NCBI RefSeq assembly: GCF_028368935.1
Contig: NZ_JAQNDK010000006.1
Coordinates: 975,501-1,039,500, forward strand
Length of the DNA stretch: 64,000 nt
Direction: 5' to 3'
DNA from: Sorangium aterium
GTDB lineage: Bacteria; Myxococcota_A; Polyangia; Polyangiales; Polyangiaceae
Under the pieces are notes generated by a model. The model saw nothing but the letters and a program-made list of their open reading frames with translations. It was not told the DNA's origin and ran no database searches. Position numbers and translations under genes: made by a program. Shown piece by piece: positions 43,353 to 52,027 of the stretch (position 1 is the stretch's first letter; the number at the start of each line of letters is the position of its first letter).

Positions 43353-44468
43353 ATGAGCACAAGCTCTGAGCTTCTGGACAAGAGGATCCGCGTCGTCGTC
43401 GAGGGGATGGCGATCGAGTGGGATCTCGAGAACGGGCAGTGCACCTGGGCCGGCGTCCCTTCGGTGTCGATGTTCCTGCCGAGCAGCGTGGTTGGCCTGA
43501 TGTCGGGCTTCCAGCGGATGGCGGGGACCGAGCGCTTCAACCTCGCCGTGGAGAGCGGGGGGCGGCTCAGCATCGATGACGACTGGAAATACATCTCGGG
43601 TTATCCGACGTTCGAGGAGGGCTTCAAGGCGCTCGGGCTCGGCGCGGCCACGGCGGGCTGGGGCGTGTGGCACGTGCTCTCCCTGGACCGGGAGCGGAAG
43701 GAGGCCCGCTTCCGCGTGGTGAACGGGTGGGAGTCGGTCTACCAGAAGGAGCTCGATGTCTGCTGGGGCAGCAGCATGATCGCGGGCAAGCTGGCCGGGT
43801 TCTGCACCCGGCTCTTCGGGGAGGAGTGCGACGTCGAGCAGACGTCGTTCGCCGCGCGGGGCGACGCCCACGACGAGTTCACGGTGCGCCCCTCCACGAC
43901 AAGCCTGGAGGACCGGCTGCAGAGCCTGCTCGACGAGGAGCGGGCGACGAAGACGGATCTGGCCATCGCGCTGCACAAGCTGAAGCGCGAGGTCGAGGAG
44001 CGCGCCCGCATCGCCGAGGAGCTCCAGAGGACCGAGCAGGAGCTCCGCGACAAGCTGTCGTTGATCGAGCGGCAGCAGCACGAGCTCCGCGCGCTCGCCA
44101 CCCCGATCATCCAGGTGTGGGACGGCGTGCTGACGCTCCCGTTGATCGGCACGCTCGACGGCGTGAGGGCCGGGGTGATCACCGAGGAGCTGCTCGACGC
44201 CATCGTCAGGACAGGCTCCCGCTATGCGATCCTCGACATGACCGGCGTGGACAGCATCGACGGCGAGACCGCCGATCACGTGATCCGGATCATCCGCGCG
44301 GTCGAGCTGCTCGGCGCCAAGGGGGTCATCACCGGCGTGCGCCCCGCCGTGGCCGCGCTGATCACGTCGCTCGGCCTGGAGCTGTCCGCCGTGACCACGC
44401 TGCGGAACCTCCGCGAGGGGCTGCGGATGTGCATCCAATCGCTCTCGGACAAGGCTGCAGGGGTGTGA
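43353..44468 (+). CDS. V4R-coiled coil-STAS signalling protein
   Basis: 371 residues from the ATG at 43353 with GGAGA just upstream. The N-terminal 175 or so residues resemble heme/vinyl-reductase-like V4R sensors, ending in the characteristic AGKLAGFCTRLFGEE then FAARGDAHDEFTV. A coiled coil (about 190-250) links it to a C-terminal STAS domain (PIIQVWDGVLTLPLIGTLD, then ILDMTGVDSIDGETADHV). This is the plan of RsbR-type stressosome proteins, with V4R in place of the globin-like sensor. No RsbS, RsbT or anti-sigma kinase is adjacent. Confidence 0.8.
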   Translation: MSTSSELLDKRIRVVVEGMAIEWDLENGQCTWAGVPSVSMFLPSSVVGLMSGFQRMAGTERFNLAVESGGRLSIDDDWKYISGYPTFEEGFKALGLGAATAGWGVWHVLSLDRERKEARFRVVNGWESVYQKELDVCWGSSMIAGKLAGFCTRLFGEECDVEQTSFAARGDAHDEFTVRPSTTSLEDRLQSLLDEERATKTDLAIALHKLKREVEERARIAEELQRTEQELRDKLSLIERQQHELRALATPIIQVWDGVLTLPLIGTLDGVRAGVITEELLDAIVRTGSRYAILDMTGVDSIDGETADHVIRIIRAVELLGAKGVITGVRPAVAALITSLGLELSAVTTLRNLREGLRMCIQSLSDKAAGV

Positions 44469-44521
44469 AGACGGCGGGCGGTGGGGAGCCGCCCTCCGGC
44501 GATGGCTCTGCCCGCCAGTGA

Positions 44522-44541
44522 TCCGGCCAGGGATGGCCGGA
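44522..44541 (+). terminator. Hairpin after V4R-STAS gene
   Basis: tccggcca/tggccgga forms a perfect 8-bp stem with a 4-nt loop, 54 bp after the stop codon. Confidence 0.55.
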
Positions 44542-44669
44542 CCTCGTCCCCACCCCGCGCTCTACGCTTGCGGCCAGGGTCAGCGGCGGTAACGGTGGTG
44601 GCGGTGCGCCGGCGCGCGCCCGAGGCGCTTCCGTCGCGTGACGTCGCGAACAACCAAGAGAAAAGGCCC

Positions 44670-44999
44670 ATGAAGCTTCGTTCCATCTCGGTCCTGATCT
44701 GCGTCTTCGCCCTCGGCGCCGCGTCGTGCTCGAAGGAGGCGCCGAGCGCCGGCAAGGCCGCGCCTGAGCAGACGCAGGCGAACGCGGCGCACGCCCCCGC
44801 GGACGTGAAGCCCGGCTCCCACGAGGACTGGTGCGGAGAGCACCAGGTGCCCGAGTCGCAGTGCACCCGCTGCAACCCGGATCTGATCCCGGCCTTCAAG
44901 GCCACGGGGGACTGGTGCGCCGAGCACGGCCTGCCCGAGTCGCAGTGCCTCAAGTGCAATCCCGATCTGAAGATCGTCCGGCCGCCGAAGGAGAGCTGA
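44670..44999 (+). CDS. Small lipoprotein with two Cys/His repeat motifs
   Basis: 109 residues from the ATG at 44670 (AAAGG upstream). The lipobox is AASC. After an Ala-rich spacer it has two copies of DWCxEHxxPESQCxxCNPDL: one at about 53-71 and one at about 78-96. The invariant Cys, His and Glu suggest metal binding. The same motif recurs in the N-terminus of the adjoining RND adaptor, so this protein may be a periplasmic metal shuttle or sensor for the pump. It begins an operon that runs to 50089. I know no named family for it. Confidence 0.75.
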   Translation: MKLRSISVLICVFALGAASCSKEAPSAGKAAPEQTQANAAHAPADVKPGSHEDWCGEHQVPESQCTRCNPDLIPAFKATGDWCAEHGLPESQCLKCNPDLKIVRPPKES

Positions 45000-45000
45000 C

Positions 45001-46365
45001 GTGCCAGGCCGCGTTGGCATCGCGGTGCTCCTGCTCCTCGCCGCGCTCCCGGGCTGCGGAGGCAAGGCGACCGACAACGCCGCGGCGGAGAAGGCCGGGG
45101 CGAAGCGGAGCGCGGCGTCGGCCGTCGAGGGCGCCATGTGCAAGGAGCACGGCGTGCTGGAAGCCCTCTGCACGAAGTGCAATCCGAAGCTCGTCCCCGT
45201 CTTCCAGGCCAAGGGAGACTGGTGCAAGGAGCACCAGTTCCCGGAGTCCATCTGTCCCATCTGCCACCCCGAGCGCGGAGGCAAGCCGGCGGCCGACGTG
45301 GCGAGCGACGGCGCGCCGGCGGACGGGACGAAGGTCAAGTTCAAGACCAAGGACACGGCCCGGCTCGCCGGGATCCTCACCGCGAAGGCCGTCGAGCGTC
45401 AGGGCGGCGGCGGCATCCCCGTGACCGCCAGGATCGTCTACGACGCGCTCAAGGTGGCGGAGATCAACGCCCGCGCCCCGGGGGTCGTCCGGCAGCTTCA
45501 CGTGGACGTGGGCGCGGAGATCAAGAAGGGCGCGCCGCTCGCGATCATCGACAGCGCCGACGTGGGCGCCGATCGCTCGCGGCTGGCCAGCGCGCAGTCG
45601 CGCCTCACGATCGCCGAGGAGAACCTGAAGCGCGAGGAGCAGCTCGAAAAGGAGGGGATCTCGTCGCGCCGGAGCGTGCTCGCCGCGCAGCAGGAGCTCG
45701 ACGCCGCCCGCGCCGAGCGCGCCTCCTTCGCGGCCTCGCTGGCCGTCGTGGGCGCGAGCGCGGGCGGGGGCGGGGGCTACACGCTCACGACCCCGCTCGC
45801 CGGCGTCGTGACGCAGCGGAAGGCGACGGTGGGCAGGCTCGTCGGCGTCGAGGAGACCCTGTTCGAGGTGGTCGACGTCTCGAGCATGTGGGCCGAGCTC
45901 GACGTCCCCGAGACCGATCTACCGGCCGTCTCGCTGAAGCAGCCGGTGGTCATCGAGGTCGACGGCATCGAGGGGCGCGAGCTCAGAGGGGAGATCACGT
46001 ACGTCGCGCCGGCCATCGATCCGGCCACGCGCACGGCCAAGGCGCGCGTCCCGCTCGCGAACCCGGGCGGCGCGCTGCGGGCCAACATGTTCGGCCGGGC
46101 GCGCATCCTCGCCCCATCCCGCGCGGCGGTCGTGGTGCCCCGCGCCGCGGTGCAGCGCGCGAAGACCGTGAAGCTCGTGTTCGTGCGGCTCGCGGAGGAC
46201 CAGTTCGAGGCGCGGCGGGTCGAGATCGGGGCGACCGAGGGCGACCTGGTCGAGGTGACCAAGGGCGTGCGCCCGGGCGAGGAGGTCGCGACCGAGGGGA
46301 GCTTCCTGCTCAAGACCGAGACGCTCAAGGAGAGCATCGGCGCAGGCTGCTGCGGCGAGGACTGA
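45001..46365 (+). CDS. RND efflux periplasmic adaptor (CusB/HlyD type) with N-terminal Cys/His motif
   Basis: 454 residues from the GTG at 45001, one base after the previous stop. The lipobox is LPGC. Residues about 45-95 hold two Cys/His motifs (MCKEHGVLEALCTKCNPKL and DWCKEHQFPESICPICHPE) like those of the small lipoprotein. The rest is a membrane-fusion protein: barrel-sandwich halves around ARAPGVVRQLHVDVGAEIKKG and TPLAGVVTQRKATVG, an alpha-hairpin (ASAQSRLTIAEENLKREEQL), and a beta-barrel (WAELDVPETDL). It should bridge the inner-membrane RND pump to an outer-membrane channel. No outer-membrane factor gene is in this operon. Confidence 0.9.
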   Translation: MPGRVGIAVLLLLAALPGCGGKATDNAAAEKAGAKRSAASAVEGAMCKEHGVLEALCTKCNPKLVPVFQAKGDWCKEHQFPESICPICHPERGGKPAADVASDGAPADGTKVKFKTKDTARLAGILTAKAVERQGGGGIPVTARIVYDALKVAEINARAPGVVRQLHVDVGAEIKKGAPLAIIDSADVGADRSRLASAQSRLTIAEENLKREEQLEKEGISSRRSVLAAQQELDAARAERASFAASLAVVGASAGGGGGYTLTTPLAGVVTQRKATVGRLVGVEETLFEVVDVSSMWAELDVPETDLPAVSLKQPVVIEVDGIEGRELRGEITYVAPAIDPATRTAKARVPLANPGGALRANMFGRARILAPSRAAVVVPRAAVQRAKTVKLVFVRLAEDQFEARRVEIGATEGDLVEVTKGVRPGEEVATEGSFLLKTETLKESIGAGCCGED

Positions 46366-46375
46366 GGCGCGGGCC

Positions 46376-49300
46376 ATGCTGAACGCCGTCATCACCTGGT
46401 CGCTCCGCCACCGGTTCCTCGTGATCCTTGCCTCGATCGGCCTCTCCCTGGCGGGCATCCTCGCCTTCCGCCGCCTGCCGATCGACGCCTTCCCGGACAC
46501 GACGCCTGTGCAGGTGCAGATCAACACCGTCGCGCCTGCCCTCTCCCCCGTCGAGATCGAGCGCCAGATCACCGCCCCCGTCGAGCAGGCGATCTCGGGC
46601 CTGCCCAGGCTCGAGGAGGTCCGCTCGCTCTCCCGCTTCGGCCTCTCCCAGGTCACCGCCCGCTTCGAGGACGACACGGACATCTACCTGGCCCGCCAGG
46701 TCGTCATGGAGCGGCTCCAGACCGTGACGCTGCCGCCGGGGATCCATCGCCCTGAGCTCGGCCCGGTCGCCACAGGGCTCGGCGAGGTGTTCCACTACGT
46801 GGTCACGGGCAAGGGCAAGTCGCTGAGCGAGCTGCGGACGGTCCACGACTGGGTCATCGCGCCGCAGCTCCGCTCGGTGCGAGGCGTGGCCGAGGTCAAT
46901 GCGTGGGGCGGCGATGAGCGGCAGATCCAGGTGCTCGTCGACCCGGCGGAGCTCACAGCGCGGGGGCTCTCGCTCCACGACCTCTCCGACGCCCTGGAGC
47001 GCAACAACGCCAACGTGGGCGGGGGCAACCTGGACCAGGCCGGCGAATCCAGCCTGATCCAGGGCATCGGCATCGCCACGCGCGTGAGCGACATCGAGGA
47101 CATCGTGGTCGCCGCCAAGGGCGGGGCGCCCATCCGCGTGCGCGACGTCGCCCGGGTGGTCGAGGGGCGCGAGATCCGGCGGGGCGCGGTCACCGCCGAC
47201 GGCCAGGGCGAGGTCGTGCTCGGCCTCGGCTTCATGCTGATGGGCGAGAACAGCCACGAGGTCACGACGCGGCTCAAGGCGCGCCTGGAGGAGGTCAAGA
47301 AGAGCCTCCCGAGAGGCGTCGACGTCGCCGTCGTCTACGACCGCACCGAGCTCATCGACAAGGTGCTCGGCACCGTCGAGAAGAACCTGCTCGAGGGCGC
47401 GCTCCTCGTCGTCGCGGTGCTCTTCGCCTTCCTCGGCAACCTCCGCGCCGGGCTCATCGTGGCCTCGGCCATCCCGCTGTCGATGCTCTTCGCCTTCGAT
47501 CTGATGCTGCGCGCGGGCGTCGCGGGCAGCCTCATGAGCCTCGGCGCGATCGACTTCGGCCTCGTCGTCGACAGCTCGGTGATCATGGTCGAGAACTCGG
47601 TCCGGCGGCTCTCGGAGGATACGAGCGACCGGAGCACGACCGACGTCGTGCGCGACGCCTCGATCGAGGTGCGCAAGCCGACGATGTTCGGCGAGCTGAT
47701 CATCATGATCGTCTACCTGCCGATCCTCGCGCTCGAGGGGGCGGAGGGGAAGCTGTTCCGGCCGATGGCGCTCACCGTCATCTTCGCGCTCATCGGCTCG
47801 ATGATCCTGTCGCTCACGCTCATGCCGGCGCTCGCGAGCCTGCTCTTGCCGCGGCGCATGAAGGAGCGCGAGAACGTGCTCGTCCGCCTCCTCAAGCGGG
47901 CCTACCGGCCCGCGCTGCAGCTCGCGCTGCGGTGGCGCTGGGCGGTGCTCGCCGGGGCCGCGCTGCTCCTCGGCAATGCGGCCTTCCTCGCGACGCGGCT
48001 CGGCGCCGAGTTCGTGCCGCGGCTCCGTGAGGGGACGATCGTCGCCAACACCGTGCGGCTCTCGGGGGTCTCGGCGGGCGAGTCGATCCGCTACGGCACC
48101 CAGCTCGAGCGGGTCCTCCTCGACAGGTTTCCGGACGAGATCGAGCGCGTCTGGACGCGCACGGGCACGGCGGAGGTGGCGACGGACCCGATGGGGCTCG
48201 AGCTGTCCGACATGTTCATCACGCTCAAGCCGCGAGAGGCATGGAAGCGCGCCGCCACGCAGGACGAGCTCGTCCAGGCGATGGAGTCGGAGCTCTCGGG
48301 GATGCCGGGCATGCGCGTCATCTACACGCAGCCGATCGAGATGCGGGTCAACGAGATGGTCGCGGGGATCCGGGCCGATCTGGGGGTGAAGCTGTTCGGC
48401 GACGACTTCGACACGCTCAAGCAGAAGGCGCGCGAGATCGAGGCGGCCCTCAAGAAGATCCCCGGCGCCGCGGACGTGGTGACCGAGCAGGTGACAGGCC
48501 AGCCCGTGCTCGAGATCGAGGTCGACCGCGCCGCCATCGCCCGCCACGGCATCGCGGCCGCCGACGTCCTGGATGTCGTCGAGGCCCTCGGCGCGCGGGA
48601 GGTGGGGCAGCTCCAAGAGGGCGAGCGCCGCTTCCCCGTGGTGCTGCGCATCGACGATCGCTACCGGGAGGACCCGGCCTCCATCGGCCGCATCCTGGTC
48701 ACCGCGGCCGGCGGTGAGCGCATCCCGCTCGCACGGCTCGCGAAGATCCGCACGACCGAGGGGCCGGCCGCGATCAACCGCGAGTGGGCCAAGCGCCGGA
48801 TCGTCGTGCAGGCGAACGTCCGGGGCCGCGACGTGGGCACCTTCGTCGAGGAGGCGAGGGCGAGGCTCGATGAGGTCGAGCTCCCGCCCGGCTACTACGT
48901 CCGCTTCGGCGGGCAGTTCGAGCACCTCGAGCGGGCGCAGGCGCGCCTGCTCGTCGTCGTGCCCATCGCGCTCGGGCTGATCCTGCTGCTGCTCTACTTC
49001 ACGTACGGGCGGCTCCTGGATGCGGTCCGCGTCTTCACAGGCGTCCCGTTCGCCGCGATCGGCGGCGTCGTCGCGCTCTGGCTTCGCGACCTGCCGTTCA
49101 GCATCTCCGCGGGCGTCGGGTTCGTGGCGCTCTCAGGCGTCGCGGTGCTCGGGGACATGGTGCTCGTCTCGACCATCCGGCAGCTCACGGCGGCCGGGAT
49201 GCCGGTGCGGGATGCCATCGAGCTCGCGGCCGAGCGGCGCCTCCGCCCGGTCCTCATGACGGCGCTGGTCGCCTCCCTGGGCTTCGTGCCGATGGCGCTG

Positions 49301-49507
49301 AACACGGGCGTCGGCGCCGAGGTCCAGCGCCCGCTCGCGACCGTCGTGATCGGCGGCGTGATCTCCTCCACGCTGCTCACGCTGCTCGTCCTGCCGGCGC
49401 TCTACAGCGTGGTCGGCGGGAGGCTCCGCGCGGACGCCGCCGGCGAGACGGGCGCCTCCGAGTCTCCGCGGCCCGCTGGCCCGGCCCTATCGCCTGCGGC
49501 GGAGTAG
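46376..49507 (+). CDS. Heavy-metal RND efflux pump (CzcA/CusA type)
   Basis: 1043 residues, starting 10 bp after the adaptor. The N-terminus (RRLPIDAFPDTTPVQVQINT) is typical of HME-RND proteins. TM4 carries AIDFGLVVDSSVIMVEN with the two Asp and the Glu used for proton relay in CzcA. Twelve transmembrane segments flank two large periplasmic loops. It exports divalent or monovalent metal ions from periplasm or cytoplasm using the proton gradient. The metal cannot be decided by eye. Confidence 0.93.
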   Translation: MLNAVITWSLRHRFLVILASIGLSLAGILAFRRLPIDAFPDTTPVQVQINTVAPALSPVEIERQITAPVEQAISGLPRLEEVRSLSRFGLSQVTARFEDDTDIYLARQVVMERLQTVTLPPGIHRPELGPVATGLGEVFHYVVTGKGKSLSELRTVHDWVIAPQLRSVRGVAEVNAWGGDERQIQVLVDPAELTARGLSLHDLSDALERNNANVGGGNLDQAGESSLIQGIGIATRVSDIEDIVVAAKGGAPIRVRDVARVVEGREIRRGAVTADGQGEVVLGLGFMLMGENSHEVTTRLKARLEEVKKSLPRGVDVAVVYDRTELIDKVLGTVEKNLLEGALLVVAVLFAFLGNLRAGLIVASAIPLSMLFAFDLMLRAGVAGSLMSLGAIDFGLVVDSSVIMVENSVRRLSEDTSDRSTTDVVRDASIEVRKPTMFGELIIMIVYLPILALEGAEGKLFRPMALTVIFALIGSMILSLTLMPALASLLLPRRMKERENVLVRLLKRAYRPALQLALRWRWAVLAGAALLLGNAAFLATRLGAEFVPRLREGTIVANTVRLSGVSAGESIRYGTQLERVLLDRFPDEIERVWTRTGTAEVATDPMGLELSDMFITLKPREAWKRAATQDELVQAMESELSGMPGMRVIYTQPIEMRVNEMVAGIRADLGVKLFGDDFDTLKQKAREIEAALKKIPGAADVVTEQVTGQPVLEIEVDRAAIARHGIAAADVLDVVEALGAREVGQLQEGERRFPVVLRIDDRYREDPASIGRILVTAAGGERIPLARLAKIRTTEGPAAINREWAKRRIVVQANVRGRDVGTFVEEARARLDEVELPPGYYVRFGGQFEHLERAQARLLVVVPIALGLILLLLYFTYGRLLDAVRVFTGVPFAAIGGVVALWLRDLPFSISAGVGFVALSGVAVLGDMVLVSTIRQLTAAGMPVRDAIELAAERRLRPVLMTALVASLGFVPMALNTGVGAEVQRPLATVVIGGVISSTLLTLLVLPALYSVVGGRLRADAAGETGASESPRPAGPALSPAAE

Positions 49508-49510
49508 CCG

Positions 49511-50089
49511 ATGCGCGCGCGCTCCCGCCTCCGCGCGATCGCCGCCGCCGCGGGCGTCCTGGTCCTCGTCCAGGCGCTTGCGGCGGGGCTCTACTGGGCC
49601 GTGGAGCGTCGCCGCGGCGCCGAGCGGCCGGGTCGCCCTTTCGCGCACGAGCGGCTCCACGACGGCCAGCGCATGCCGGACGCCACCTTCGAGCAGCCGG
49701 ACGGGACCTTGCTCGACGCGGCCGCCTTGCGCGGCCGGCCGGTGCTGCTCCACTTCTGGGCCACGTGGTGCGCCCCCTGCCGCGCCGAGCTCCCGCGCTT
49801 GCTGGAGCTCGGCCGGCAGCTGGAGAAGGCCGGGAGGCTCCAGCTCGTGGCCGTGAGCGTCGACGAGAACTGGGACGTCGTGCGCGCCTTCTTCGGGGGC
49901 GAGGTCCCTCCCGGCGTCGTGCGGGCCGGATCTGCTGCGGTGCAGCGGCGGTTCGGGGTCTCGATGTTGCCCGACACCTTCCTGGTGGAGGCGGACGGCC
50001 GGATGTCCCTCCGCTTCACGGGCGCGAGGGACTGGCGTGCGCCCGAAGCGACGACGCTGCTCCTTGGACAGGAGCGGCCAGCGCCCTGA
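49511..50089 (+). CDS. TlpA-like periplasmic thioredoxin
   Basis: 192 residues, 3 bp after the pump gene and so probably the last gene of the operon. A single N-terminal membrane anchor (IAAAAGVLVLVQALAAGLYW) precedes a redoxin domain with active site WCAPC in LLHFWATWCAPCRAELP. The cis-Pro region MLPDTFLV is present. Members reduce periplasmic disulfides; in this setting the Cys-rich motifs of the small lipoprotein and adaptor are plausible targets, which is inference. Confidence 0.9.
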   Translation: MRARSRLRAIAAAAGVLVLVQALAAGLYWAVERRRGAERPGRPFAHERLHDGQRMPDATFEQPDGTLLDAAALRGRPVLLHFWATWCAPCRAELPRLLELGRQLEKAGRLQLVAVSVDENWDVVRAFFGGEVPPGVVRAGSAAVQRRFGVSMLPDTFLVEADGRMSLRFTGARDWRAPEATTLLLGQERPAP

Positions 50090-50182
50090 TCGCGCTTCCC
50101 CCGGGAAATCCCTGGCGAGGGCCACGCCGCCTGCTGCGTGAGGACGGAGCGTCTCTCTGCCGGGTCCTGGCATCAAATGAAA

Positions 50183-50197
50183 GTAATTAGCAATTAC
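50183..50197. promoter_or_regulatory. AT-rich palindrome gtaatt-agc-aattac
   Basis: A perfect 6-bp inverted repeat in an AT-rich patch within otherwise GC-rich DNA, in the gap between the convergent tlpA-like gene and the Cys-rich lipoprotein gene. It may be an imperfect terminator or a protein site. Confidence 0.35.
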
Positions 50198-50287
50198 AAA
50201 CGCCTGCGCGCAGCGCACGTACGCTGGCCGAGCGTTCGCCGGGCGGCCTAGCGGGAAGGCTCCACGAGAAAGGTGCCCAACCCGAGG

Positions 50288-51871
50288 CTACTCGGCGCCC
50301 CCGGCAGACACCGACGACCCATCGAGGGAGCCGCCTGCGCCACCCGAGGCATCCGTGCCGCCGATGCCATCCGTGCCGCCTGCGCCATGGGTGCCGCCTG
50401 CGCCGCCCGCGGCATCCGTGCCGCCTGCGCCACCCGCGCCGCTCGTACTGCTCGCGGCATCCGTGCCGCCCGCGCCGCTCGTGCTGCTCGCGGCATCCGT
50501 GCCGCCCGCGCCGCTCGTGCTGCTCGCGGCATCCGCGCCGCCCGCGCCGCTCGTGCTGCTCGCGGCATCCGCGCCGCCCGCGCCGCTCGTGCTGCTCGCG
50601 GCATCCGCGCCGCCCGCGCCGCTCGTGCTGCTCGCGGCATCCGCGCCGCCCGCGCCGCTCGCGGCACCCGCGCCGCCCGCGCCGCCCGCGCCGCTCGTGC
50701 TGCTCGCGGCATCCGCGCCGCCCATTCCACCGGCGCCGCCGCCGCCACCCGCACCGCCTGTGCCCGGGTCCTCCAGGGGGTAATTCTCGTCGAGGCACAG
50801 ACGGCCCTTGGGCGTCAGGGTGCAGACCTCGCCGTCCGCGCAGGACGACTGGCCTCTCGGGCACTTCGTCACGCCGAAGAGACAGAATCCATTGGTCTCC
50901 ACGCCAAGGAACACGCACGAGGAGGTCGGCAGCAAGCAGTCGCTGTGGCTCGTGCACGCGTTGGTGCACATACCGACGTCGCCGACCCCGGGCTCGTCCG
51001 CGAAAGGATACGCACAGAGGCCCTTCTCCAGGCCTCCGCAGTCCTCGTTGGCGATGTCCCCGCCGAGCCCGCACAGGCCGGCGCACACGCCCAGGTTGGT
51101 GCCGACTTCGATGCACCACCCCGCGCAGGGATCCGTGCCGTCGGCCTTGATCGCGCACTGGGCCCCTGTGGGCAGCCCTCGCGTGGGCTCGTCGACGCAA
51201 ACGTTCATCCGGGGGTCGCACACCCGGTCGCCGCCGCACTGGCTGTCGGAGCCGCAGTTCGGCAGGCACACGTACACGTCATCGATGTCCTCGCAGCGCA
51301 GCTCCTCGCGGCCGCGGCACTTCGCCGGATCGAGCTTGTCGACGATGCTCATGAGCGGGGGCTCGCCCGCGGCGCAGCCCAGAAAGCAGAGGCCGCCGAA
51401 GCACGCGCTGCCTTCGCCCTCGCAGTCGCTGTCTTGCTCGCACGCGGTCGTGCAGTACCCGCCCGCCGGGCCTCCGCCGAAGAGGTCGTCGCCTGATTCC
51501 GTGAAGCAGTGGCCGCGCGGGCCGCAGTCCGCGTCCTTCGCGCACCGGGCGCCGAGCCCGCGCGCTTCACCGGAGCCGCCGTCGCCGGAGCCGCCGTCGC
51601 CGGAGCCGCCGTCGCCGCCCCCGGCGCCGCTGTGGGCGCTGGAGCCGCCGTCGCCGCTGCCGGAGCCCCCGTCGCCAGGGCCCCCGTCGCCGGAGCCGCC
51701 GTCGCCGGAGCCGCCATTGCCCGCCGAGCCCGCGCCGTCGCTCCCCGCGCCCGCGCCGTCGCTCGTCGATGTTCCTCCCGCGCCTGCGTCGGAGTCGTCA
51801 GAGCAGCCGAGAAATCCCGTCGAGACGGCGACCGTGGTGAGCAAAGCCGCCGCAATTCTTCGCACTCTCAT
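50288..51871 (-). CDS. Cys-rich lipoprotein with low-complexity repeats
   Basis: 527 residues from the ATG at 51871; a GTG three codons earlier is an alternative. Lipobox FLGC. A Gly/Asp/Ser repeat (GDGGSGDGG) covers about 30-100. The centre, about 100-375, has some 36 Cys in units such as CAKDADCGPRGHCF and CEQDSDCEGEGSACF, typical of secreted myxobacterial proteins with many disulfides. The C-terminal 130 residues are a repeat DAASSTSGAGGA/T. No enzymatic motif is visible. It may be a structural or adhesive surface protein. Confidence 0.8.
   Translation of the reverse strand: MRVRRIAAALLTTVAVSTGFLGCSDDSDAGAGGTSTSDGAGAGSDGAGSAGNGGSGDGGSGDGGPGDGGSGSGDGGSSAHSGAGGGDGGSGDGGSGDGGSGEARGLGARCAKDADCGPRGHCFTESGDDLFGGGPAGGYCTTACEQDSDCEGEGSACFGGLCFLGCAAGEPPLMSIVDKLDPAKCRGREELRCEDIDDVYVCLPNCGSDSQCGGDRVCDPRMNVCVDEPTRGLPTGAQCAIKADGTDPCAGWCIEVGTNLGVCAGLCGLGGDIANEDCGGLEKGLCAYPFADEPGVGDVGMCTNACTSHSDCLLPTSSCVFLGVETNGFCLFGVTKCPRGQSSCADGEVCTLTPKGRLCLDENYPLEDPGTGGAGGGGGAGGMGGADAASSTSGAGGAGGAGAASGAGGADAASSTSGAGGADAASSTSGAGGADAASSTSGAGGADAASSTSGAGGTDAASSTSGAGGTDAASSTSGAGGAGGTDAAGGAGGTHGAGGTDGIGGTDASGGAGGSLDGSSVSAGGAE
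50436..50725 (-). repeat. 36-bp tandem repeats encoding DAASSTSGAGGA
   Basis: Six consecutive units and one separate unit, nearly identical in DNA, within the C-terminal part of the Cys-rich lipoprotein gene. Such arrays change length easily by slippage. Confidence 0.85.
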
Positions 51872-52027
51872 CGCTGTCACCCGAACCAGGAGGCCGCGCC
51901 CCCATCGGGCGCGCCATCGACTGATTCACAGACGGTACCGGAATCGGCGCCTCTCCAACATCGGCAAACCGCCTTGTGCCGGCGTCCGCCGTCCTCCCGC
52001 GCCGGGCCAGCCGGGCGCGGCCCCGCC

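Noticed and set aside
46325-48925. Minus-strand frame of 866 codons opposite the RND pump
   Set aside because: Very rich in Asp, Glu, Arg and His with no fold; a shadow frame.
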